DNA of 8,398 bases, from assembly GCA_018262385.1 (NCBI GenBank), contig JAGSPQ010000100.1, positions 1-8,398 on the forward strand, written 5' to 3'. Made by a program: the position numbers and the translations under genes. Below, in pieces: positions 1-7,464 of the stretch. Within the stretch, counting starts at the first letter, position 1, and each line of letters starts with the position of its first letter. Below the pieces are notes generated by a model, which made no database searches, was not told the origin of the DNA, and saw nothing but the letters and a program-made list of their open reading frames with translations. The DNA is from Myxococcaceae bacterium. GTDB lineage: Bacteria; Myxococcota; Myxococcia; Myxococcales; Myxococcaceae.

Positions 1-1427
<1,427 letters not shown>

Positions 1428-1435
1428 GTCTGACC

Positions 1436-1440
1436 AGGAG
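1436..1440 (+). promoter_or_regulatory. Shine-Dalgarno sequence of parE
   Basis: AGGAG lies 8 nt before the ATG at 1449 but only 2 nt before an in-frame ATG at 1443. The spacing favours 1449 as the true start, giving an N-terminus of [10 protein letters not shown]. Confidence 0.75.
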
Positions 1441-1448
1441 CAATGAAC

Positions 1449-3376
<1,928 letters not shown>

Positions 3377-3377
<1 letters not shown>

Positions 3378-3401
3378 GCCGGCGGTCAGCGATTGCCGGC
3401 T
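3377..3401 (+). other. Inverted repeat at the parE stop codon
   Basis: AGCCGGC at 3377-3383 and GCCGGCT at 3395-3401 form a perfect 7-bp stem around an 11-nt loop. The repeat starts on the last base of the parE TGA. No T run follows, so it is at best a weak or Rho-assisted terminator. The right arm touches the proposed -35 box of the tRNA promoter. Confidence 0.35.
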
Positions 3402-3430
3402 TGCGCGTCTGACGCTGCGGGCTTTATATG
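3401..3430 (+). promoter_or_regulatory. Candidate sigma-70 promoter for tRNA-Pro
   Basis: TTGCGC at 3401-3406 and TATATG at 3425-3430, 18 nt apart, give a plausible -35/-10 pair. CTTTATATG is a rare AT-rich patch in very GC-rich DNA. The expected start near 3437 would leave a leader of about 17 nt before the tRNA. This is inferred from consensus only. Confidence 0.5.
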
Positions 3431-3453
3431 CCGCTGCGACATCACATCAATCT

Positions 3454-3528
<75 letters not shown>

Positions 3529-3557
3529 TTTTTTGATGCTGGGCGGTGTCGAGCAGA

Positions 3558-3631
3558 GCGCCCGTAGCTCAGCCGGATAGAGCATCGGCCTTCTAAGCCG
3601 AGGGTCGTGGGTTCGAGTCCCGCCGGGCGCG
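3558..3631 (+). tRNA. tRNA-Arg (anticodon UCU)
   Basis: Acceptor GCGCCCG pairs fully with CGGGCGC at 3624-3630, with discriminator G3631. The anticodon stem is TCGGC/GCCGA and the loop CTTCTAA carries TCT at 3592-3594, reading AGA and AGG. CCA is not encoded. The body is nearly the same as tRNA-Arg(UCG) at 3792-3865: by eye they differ at about 8 of 74 positions, including one anticodon base. It lies 30 nt after tRNA-Pro without a visible promoter between them, so cotranscription is likely. Confidence 0.97.
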
Positions 3632-3650
3632 CTTTGGAGGACTCCGGTTG

Positions 3651-3679
3651 TTGACGTGGGGGGACGCGGTTGCTACCTA
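3651..3679 (+). promoter_or_regulatory. Candidate sigma-70 promoter for tRNA-His and tRNA-Arg(UCG)
   Basis: TTGACG at 3651-3656 is a near-perfect -35 box. TACCTA at 3674-3679 lies 17 nt downstream and is preceded by TGC, an extended -10 feature. The -10 itself matches poorly. It sits in the 77-nt gap before tRNA-His, the longest gap in the cluster, with an expected leader of about 20 nt. This suggests two transcription units for the four tRNAs. Confidence 0.5.
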
Positions 3680-3708
3680 GCGCGTCGCTTCAAGCCGGAA
3701 AGTCGTGT

Positions 3709-3782
3709 GGCGATCTTAGCTCAACTGGCAGAGCACAGGATTGTGGATCCTGGGGTTACCGGTTCAAGCCCGGTAGGTCGCC
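3709..3782 (+). tRNA. tRNA-His (anticodon GUG)
   Basis: The acceptor strand GCGATCT from 3710 pairs with AGGTCGC ending at 3781 (one T-G pair). The extra G(-1) at 3709 faces C73 at 3782, the identity element of bacterial tRNA-His. The anticodon stem is CAGGA/TCCTG and loop TTGTGGA has GTG at 3743-3745. T stem ACCGG/CCGGT encloses TTCAAGC. CCA is not encoded. It precedes tRNA-Arg(UCG) by 9 nt, so both surely come from one transcript. Confidence 0.97.
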
Positions 3783-3791
3783 CTTTTCGAT

Positions 3792-3865
3792 GCGTTCGTA
3801 GCTCAGCTGGATAGAGCATCGGCCTTCGAAGCCGAGGGTCGGGGGTTCGAGTCCCTCCGGACGCA
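3792..3865 (+). tRNA. tRNA-Arg (anticodon UCG)
   Basis: Acceptor GCGTTCG pairs with CGGACGC at 3858-3864 (one T-G pair), with discriminator A3865. The anticodon stem TCGGC/GCCGA encloses CTTCGAA with TCG at 3826-3828. It reads CGG and CGA; CGG is a common Arg codon in parC and parE here. The T stem pairs GGGGG with CCCTC, a G-T wobble where tRNA-Arg(UCU) has T-G. CCA is not encoded. Confidence 0.97.
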
Positions 3866-4008
3866 CTCCCAGGGGCAATCGGCAACCCCAGTCGGGGCAG
3901 TTTGCAACGGTGCGTCGCGCTGCGGGCGGGCCGACAGAGGAGGACAGGGCTGGTCCGACGCTTGCGTCAGGGCGCGCCTTTCCACCCCCACCCGAGGATG
4001 ACCCACCG
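3866..4008. other. Intergenic region between tRNA cluster and MYXO-CTERM-like gene
   Basis: No gene is seen in these 143 nt. The region holds a short CCCC-AGTC-GGGG hairpin at 3886-3897, possibly a weak tRNA transcript terminator although only TTT follows. It also holds a minus-strand copy of the CCGTTGCARRYTGCC motif (3896-3910) with a second TTGC-N3-TTGCC on the same strand at 3874-3886. A small palindrome GACGC-TT-GCGTC lies at 3957-3968. GAGGA at 3994-3998 is the likely ribosome binding site for the gene at 4009. No convincing sigma-70 promoter is visible. Confidence 0.5.
3896..3910 (-). repeat. Copy 1 of motif CCGTTGCARRYTGCC
   Basis: On the minus strand this reads CCGTTGCAAACTGCC. It matches the copies at 5483-5497 and 7432-7446 at 12 of 15 positions, with R, R and Y at the other three. 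It is intergenic, between the last tRNA and the next gene. Function unknown. Confidence 0.45.
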
Positions 4009-4809
4009 ATGCGAAGCAACCTGTTGATCCTGGCCGTGCTCTGCCTGTCGGTTTCCGCCCGTGCCGCGGATGGTGGCCCGGTGGTCGCGGCGAAGGATGC
4101 GAAGCCGCCGCCTGCCGCCGCCCCAGACGCGGGGCCCGCGGTCGACGTGTCCCAGGAGCTCAACAAGACGATGGGGGCGATGCAGACCGAGCAGTCGGCG
4201 ATCGCGCAGGCGCACTCCACGATCGAGGCCGAGCTCAAGCAGTGGCTGGCGGCGAAAGCGACGGACGCCGGCATGGACAAGAAGCTCGGCAAGCTGAAAG
4301 CCGCCGAGGAGGCGCTGATCACCAGGCACGCTGGGATGGTGAAGAAGCACGCCGAGCTCGTCGCGAAGCTCGAGACGCTCGCGAAGGAGCACGCGGAGAA
4401 GAAGATCGACGACAAGAAGGCAAAGGCGAGCCACGCCAGGCTCGTCAAGGATCAGCAGAAGCTCACCGCCGACCACCAGGCGCTGCTGGCCGAGCACGCC
4501 AGGCGGATCGGCACCCCGCCTGCCGCGGACGGTGGTCTCGCGGACGCGGGCGTCGCCGGTGGGCCGGCCGATGCGGGCAGCTCCGACGCCGGCAGCAGTG
4601 ACGCCGGCAGCAGTGACGCAGGCGCAGCAGCAGCCGCTGCGGCGGTGGTGGACGCCGGCCTCGCCGCCGCCGCCCCCGCCCCCGTCGACGCGGGCGCGCC
4701 GGTCAAGCCGGCCGAATCCGATGGCTGCTCGGCGGCCGGGGGAACCCTCGGGTGGACCCTGGTCAGCACGCTGGCGCTGCTGCGCCGCTCGCGCCGGCGT
4801 TCCGTCTAA
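4009..4809 (+). CDS. Secreted coiled-coil protein with MYXO-CTERM-like sorting tail
   Basis: This is a 266-residue exported protein of unknown function. A signal peptide spans residues 1-19 (MRSNLLILAVLCLSVSARA), with likely cleavage before A20. Residues 45-168 are charged, Lys/Glu/Ala-rich and heptad-like, so probably a long helical coiled coil. Residues 170-232 form an Ala/Gly/Asp linker with seven Asp-Ala-Gly triplets, three of them in exact GSSDA repeats. The C-terminus has DGC (Cys240), a short hydrophobic stretch at about 246-258 and RRSRRR. This is the layout of MYXO-CTERM tails, which in Myxococcota are believed to be processed by myxosortases and to anchor proteins at the cell surface. 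Cys240 is the only Cys left after signal cleavage. The ATG at 4009 is chosen because the signal peptide begins there, with GAGGA 10 nt upstream; the frame stays open upstream to about 3910. It converges on pal, with 23 nt between stop codons. Confidence 0.85.
   Translation: MRSNLLILAVLCLSVSARAADGGPVVAAKDAKPPPAAAPDAGPAVDVSQELNKTMGAMQTEQSAIAQAHSTIEAELKQWLAAKATDAGMDKKLGKLKAAEEALITRHAGMVKKHAELVAKLETLAKEHAEKKIDDKKAKASHARLVKDQQKLTADHQALLAEHARRIGTPPAADGGLADAGVAGGPADAGSSDAGSSDAGSSDAGAAAAAAAVVDAGLAAAAPAPVDAGAPVKPAESDGCSAAGGTLGWTLVSTLALLRRSRRRSV
4576..4620 (+). repeat. Three tandem 15-bp units encoding GSSDA
   Basis: Units at 4576-4590, 4591-4605 and 4606-4620 each encode Gly-Ser-Ser-Asp-Ala. Units 2 and 3 differ only in their last base, while unit 1 uses TCC for one Ser, so the last duplication looks recent. 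They lie in frame in the linker before the MYXO-CTERM-like tail and could vary in number between strains. Confidence 0.85.
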
Positions 4810-4832
4810 GGGGGAGTGAGGAGCAGGGGGGG

Positions 4833-5408
4833 CTATTTGCTCTTCGCTTTGGGGGCCTCGGTCGGCTTGACCGAGGCCCTGCGGTTTTTCGCCCAGCACG
4901 CCTCGTCCTGCGCGCTGCACAGCGGCTTGTTCTCCCCGTAGCTGACCGTCTTCACCTGGGTCGCGGTCACTCCGAGCGCCAGCAGGTACTTCTCCACCGA
5001 CGAGGCCCGCTTGGAGCCGAGCTGGAGGTTGTATTCCTCGGTGCCCCGCTCGTCCGCGTTGCCTTCGATGCTCAGCCGCAGCGCCTGGTCGGCGCGCAGG
5101 CACCGGGCCATGCGCGCGAGGTCGTCCTTCGATTCGGGCGCGAAGTCGGCTGCGTTGAAGGCGAACTGGACGCGGAACATCTGGCACTCGGCCAGCCCGA
5201 GCGAGATGTCGACACAGCTGCTTCGAATGCACAGCTGACCGTCTTTGCACTCGCTGTCGGTCGAGCAGCCGGGGACAGGCGCAGCGGCGGCCCTGGCCAC
5301 TGGCGCCGCGGGGGCGGGCTCGGCGGCTTTGGCCGGCTCTGGTTTGGCGTGGGCACAACCGATCGACATCACGACAAGGCTGGCGACAGCGCAGAGCAGG
5401 CGATTCAT
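4833..5408 (-). CDS. pal: Peptidoglycan-associated lipoprotein (Pal) with Cys-rich insert
   Basis: This 191-residue OmpA-family lipoprotein should sit in the outer membrane and bind peptidoglycan, normally as part of Tol-Pal. The signal peptide ends in a good lipobox, S-I-G-Cys18. An Ala/Pro linker (19-46) follows. Residues 48-65 hold four spaced cysteines (48, 54, 60, 65), CSTDSECKDGQLCIRSSC. The Pal domain runs from about 76 to 180: FRVQFAFNAADF, IEGNADERGTEEYNLQLGSKRA, VSYGENKP and NRRASV. D119 and the Arg pair R176/R177 are the expected peptidoglycan contacts. Position 117 is Asn where E. coli Pal has His. With C75, C103, C164 and C171 there are eight non-lipidated mature cysteines, allowing disulfides. 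Start: AGAGG lies 5 nt before the ATG. An in-frame ATG 17 codons upstream would spoil the signal peptide. No tol genes are in the window. The 3' end contains a terminator for the opposing gene. Confidence 0.92.
   Translation of the reverse strand: MNRLLCAVASLVVMSIGCAHAKPEPAKAAEPAPAAPVARAAAAPVPGCSTDSECKDGQLCIRSSCVDISLGLAECQMFRVQFAFNAADFAPESKDDLARMARCLRADQALRLSIEGNADERGTEEYNLQLGSKRASSVEKYLLALGVTATQVKTVSYGENKPLCSAQDEACWAKNRRASVKPTEAPKAKSK
4853..4889 (+). terminator. Intrinsic terminator of the MYXO-CTERM-like gene, inside pal
   Basis: GGGCCTCGGTC at 4853-4863 and GACCGAGGCCC at 4869-4879 make a perfect 11-bp GC-rich stem with loop GGCTT. TTTTT follows at 4885-4889, five nt after the stem. The polarity suits the + strand gene ending at 4809, 43 nt upstream. 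The whole structure lies within the pal coding sequence on the other strand, where the stem encodes about RASVKPTEA. On the minus strand no T run follows, so it should not stop pal transcription by itself. Confidence 0.75.
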
Positions 5409-5482
5409 CGAAACCTCTGGGGGTAGGAGCCCTGCCGCAGCAACGCCCGCGCCAGACATGGTCGCTCCCGGCCCTGCCGACT

Positions 5483-5497
5483 CCGTTGCAAGTTGCC
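5483..5497 (+). repeat. Copy 2 of motif CCGTTGCARRYTGCC
   Basis: It reads CCGTTGCAAGTTGCC and lies in the divergent region between two lipoprotein genes. It contains the direct repeat TTGC-AAG-TTGC and forms most of the left arm of the hairpin at 5488-5518. Confidence 0.5.
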
Positions 5498-5518
5498 TCT
5501 GCGACCGAGGCAAATTGC
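5488..5518. other. Extended inverted repeat in the pal/OmpA-lipoprotein divergent region
   Basis: GCAAGTTGCCTC at 5488-5499 and GAGGCAAATTGC at 5507-5518 pair at 11 of 12 positions (one G-A mismatch) around a 7-nt loop. There is no T tract and it lies between divergent genes. An operator for a dimeric regulator fits better than a terminator. Confidence 0.55.
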
Positions 5519-5615
5519 GTCGATCTCGGCGGCGCGAAGCCAGCGCCCGCGGCGTCCGTGGCCCACCGAGTGCACGGCTCGAGCAGCCGTTCTCATTCTT
5601 CGTCGAGGAGCTCGC

Positions 5616-6533
5616 ATGCCCATCCGCCGCATCCTGTCGGTGCTGTGCCTCACCACCTGCGCCTGTGTGACCACCGGCACCTTCGACGCCAAGGTCGCCG
5701 AGCTGGACGCGCTGCGCGCCCAACACGATCGGGACGCGGCCGCGCGAGAGAAGGCGGCGAAGGCCGACGCCGACGCGAAGATCGCCGCGCTGAAGGCCCA
5801 GATCGCGCAGGCCGCCAAGGACCTCGAGGGGACGACCGCTTCGCTGGCGCAGACCAGCCGCGACCGGGACGAGACCCGCAAGCACCTCGACGACCAGGTG
5901 GCGCTGGTGGGCGAGCTGAAGAAGCGGCTCGAGAAGCTGGGCCAGAACGTGGATCGGCTGATGAGCGAGAAGGGGCAGCTCAACCAGGTACTGGAGGACT
6001 CGAAGGCGCGCCTGGAAGAGCTGCGCAAGCAGCGCGAGGCCGCGGAGTCGCGGCTGGCCACCTTTCGAAAGCTGATCGAGCGGTTCCAGTCGATGATCGA
6101 CTCCGGGCAGCTGAAGGTGATCGTCCGCAACGGGCGGATGTTGATCTCGATGCCCGACAACGTGCTGTTCGACTCGGGCAAGACCGGGATCAAGGCCGGG
6201 GGGCTGACTGCGCTGGGCAAAGTCGCAGAGGTGCTGGCGAGCATTGCCGATCGCCACTTCGTCGTCGCCGGGCACACCGACGACGTGCCGATTCACACCC
6301 CCCGCTTCCCGTCGAACTGGGACCTGTCGACGGCGCGCGCGGTCGAGGTGGTGAACTTCCTGGTCGGGCACGGGATGAAGCCGCAGGCGCTGTCGGCCTC
6401 GGGGTACGGTGAGTTCGATCCCGTCGCGGCCAACGACACCGCCGAGAACAAGGCGCTCAACCGCCGGATCGAGATCGTCCTTCAGCCCAACCTCGCCGAG
6501 CTGCCCTCGCTCGAGAGCCTCACCACCAAGTGA
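5616..6533 (+). CDS. OmpA/MotB-domain lipoprotein with long coiled coil
   Basis: This 305-residue protein should be an outer-membrane lipoprotein that binds peptidoglycan. Residues 1-16 are a signal peptide with a Cys-rich end (LTTCACV). Cys17, after Ala16, fits the lipobox pattern better than Cys15, after Thr14. Residues 23-165 are an almost unbroken charged helix (KVAELDALRAQ, ELKKRLEKLGQNVDRLM, LEELRKQREAAESRL), probably a coiled coil. The OmpA C-terminal domain covers about 172-290: LISMPDNVLFDSG, VAGHTDDVPI with D222, NWDLSTARAVEVVNFL, LSASGYGEFDPVA and NRRIEIVL with R283/R284. NWDLS...RA is common in the MotB-like branch of the family, but no N-terminal MotB transmembrane helix is present. 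The frame is open upstream to about 5493, but ATG 5616 is chosen for its GAGGAG 5 nt upstream and the signal peptide. It is divergent from pal and converges on the hydrolase gene. The exact role is unknown. Confidence 0.88.
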   Translation: MPIRRILSVLCLTTCACVTTGTFDAKVAELDALRAQHDRDAAAREKAAKADADAKIAALKAQIAQAAKDLEGTTASLAQTSRDRDETRKHLDDQVALVGELKKRLEKLGQNVDRLMSEKGQLNQVLEDSKARLEELRKQREAAESRLATFRKLIERFQSMIDSGQLKVIVRNGRMLISMPDNVLFDSGKTGIKAGGLTALGKVAEVLASIADRHFVVAGHTDDVPIHTPRFPSNWDLSTARAVEVVNFLVGHGMKPQALSASGYGEFDPVAANDTAENKALNRRIEIVLQPNLAELPSLESLTTK

Positions 6534-6540
6534 GCGGCGG

Positions 6541-6574
6541 CGGCTCAGCCTTGCTGGGCGAGCCGGCTGAGCCG
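6541..6574. terminator. Inverted repeat at the convergent OmpA-lipoprotein/hydrolase gene ends
   Basis: CGGCTCAGCC at 6541-6550 and GGCTGAGCCG at 6565-6574 form a perfect 10-bp stem with a 14-nt loop. It starts 7 nt after the + gene's stop and spans the stop codon of the minus-strand gene. Neither side has a T run. It may act as a weak bidirectional terminator or 3'-end stabiliser; the termination role is inferred from position only. Confidence 0.4.
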
Positions 6575-7369
6575 GGTGAGCCGGAGCAGGGAAGGAATCG
6601 CCTTCTCCTCGGTTACCAGCTCCATGTGCCCGTACTGCGAGCGGAAGAACAGGACCCGCGCGTCCGCCTGTCGGAGGTTCGGGCCGGGCCGGTCGGGGAT
6701 CGCGTCGCGGATCAGGGCGTCCTCGATCGGGCGCAGGAACCGCTCGGTGCGGGCGGTGGTCGCCCCGCCCGCCAACACCAGGCTGCGGGCGTGGTTGCCT
6801 GCTTCGGCCAGCCAGTCGCCGAACTGCTCCTCGTTGCCGTACAGCCCGTCGAGGAGGATGACCGAGTCGAGCCGCCCGGAAGCGAGCCAGGGCACCACGG
6901 TGCGGAATCCTCCGCTGTGGGCGAGCGCCACCACCGGCCCGGTGGGCAAGGGGATTTCTCCCAGCGCGCTGACCGCCTCGAGCAGCTCTGCCAGCCGGGG
7001 CCACCCCACCGGATCCTCGTCTGCGGCCGGCACCTCCGGGGCGATGAAGATCGCGTTGCGATTGCTGAGGGTGAACTGGCTCACGAGCCGGTGCTCGTGC
7101 CAGGCGGTGTCGACGTCGACGTAGTACCCATGCAGGTAGACGAGGATCCCCGCGGTGGCGGGGTCGTAGCCGGCGGGGCGCCACACGTGCACCGGGCCTC
7201 GTGGGGTGGTGAGCCGCTGGTGGTGGCCTTCGCGCTCGCGCGACGGATCGCTCGGCTCGGGCGAAGCGGCCGGCCGGAGCTCACGAGCAGGCGGCCCAGC
7301 GGCGCAGCCGAGCAGCGCGACGATCGAAACCAGGCTCAGGCCGAAGTGCTCCATCCGCGGCAGAACCAC
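6545..7369 (-). CDS. Predicted lipoprotein, alpha/beta hydrolase fold
   Basis: This is a 274-residue exported hydrolase of unknown substrate. A lipobox L-L-G-Cys22 ends the signal peptide, and a Pro/Arg-rich linker follows. The fold shows ILVYLHGYY (oxyanion-hole His80-Gly81), LAHSGGF with likely nucleophile Ser152, LLDGLYG with likely acid Asp174, and SQYGHMEL with likely catalytic His248. Order and spacing fit a Ser-Asp-His triad. The elbow reads A-H-S-G-G, with Ala in place of the first Gly of G-x-S-x-G. I do not recognise a named family; esterase, lipase or peptidase activity would be a guess. Start: GTG at 7369 has GGAG 6 nt upstream and gives the signal peptide an Arg. ATG at 7354 is the alternative, 5 codons shorter, but has no visible Shine-Dalgarno and begins MEHFG without Arg or Lys. 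It converges on the OmpA-lipoprotein gene (11 nt between stops) and is divergent from the sensor gene. Confidence 0.85.
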   Translation of the reverse strand: MVLPRMEHFGLSLVSIVALLGCAAGPPARELRPAASPEPSDPSREREGHHQRLTTPRGPVHVWRPAGYDPATAGILVYLHGYYVDVDTAWHEHRLVSQFTLSNRNAIFIAPEVPAADEDPVGWPRLAELLEAVSALGEIPLPTGPVVALAHSGGFRTVVPWLASGRLDSVILLDGLYGNEEQFGDWLAEAGNHARSLVLAGGATTARTERFLRPIEDALIRDAIPDRPGPNLRQADARVLFFRSQYGHMELVTEEKAIPSLLRLTRLSRLAQQG

Positions 7370-7464
7370 TGCCAGCTCCGTGCCCGGACCCGAGCCACGC
7401 CGCCGGATCAATGCGTGCCAAGCGCAACCCTCCGTTGCAGATTGCCACGGTGGAGTCCCAGAGC
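7370..7464. other. Short divergent gap between hydrolase and sensor genes
   Basis: If the starts at 7369 and 7465 are right, 95 nt separate these divergent genes. The gap holds the hydrolase Shine-Dalgarno (GGAG, minus strand, 7376-7379), motif copy 3 at 7432-7446 and GGAG at 7452-7455 for the sensor. No convincing -10/-35 pair is visible on either strand. If the sensor starts at ATG 7411, only 41 nt remain. Confidence 0.4.
7432..7446 (+). repeat. Copy 3 of motif CCGTTGCARRYTGCC
   Basis: It reads CCGTTGCAGATTGCC. With preceding CT it matches copy 2 at 15 of 17 positions. It is just upstream of the sensor gene if that gene starts at GTG 7465, but coding (PLQIA) if it starts at ATG 7411. Confidence 0.4.

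Larger units (their letters stand above)
5409..5615. promoter_or_regulatory. Divergent intergenic region between pal and the OmpA-domain lipoprotein gene
   Basis: These 207 nt separate two divergent lipoprotein genes and should hold both promoters. AGAGG (minus strand, 5414-5418) is the pal ribosome binding site; GAGGAG at 5605-5610 serves the gene at 5616. A large hairpin lies at 5488-5518. A weak + strand promoter is conceivable: TTGCAA at 5486-5491 and GCAAAT at 5510-5515, 18 nt apart. No minus-strand promoter stands out. Confidence 0.45.

Noticed and set aside
3604..3866. tRNA 3' ends as phage or island attachment sites
   Set aside because: I found no direct repeat of a tRNA 3' end elsewhere in the window beyond the similarity between the two tRNA-Arg genes, and no integrase gene.
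5205..5225. TGGCAC-like sigma-54 signal on the + strand within pal
   Set aside because: It has GG and GC at the right distance, but the -12 element is CAGC rather than TTGC and it lies within antisense coding sequence.
3967..5358. Minus-strand 463-codon frame opposite the MYXO-CTERM-like gene and overlapping pal
   Set aside because: The composition is Arg/Gly-rich without motifs, and the frame conflicts with two well-supported genes.
4833..7184. Minus-strand frame open for 783 codons, running antisense to the OmpA-lipoprotein gene and into pal
   Set aside because: Only the last 191 codons (pal) have recognisable protein features, a signal peptide and a ribosome binding site. The rest is Arg/Pro/Ala-rich, as expected for a chance open frame in high-GC DNA opposite a real gene.
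7400..7430. Possible sigma-54 promoter (TTGGCACGCA on the minus strand)
   Set aside because: The -24-like TTGGCACG is present, but the -12 position reads TC instead of GC at the required 10-nt spacing.
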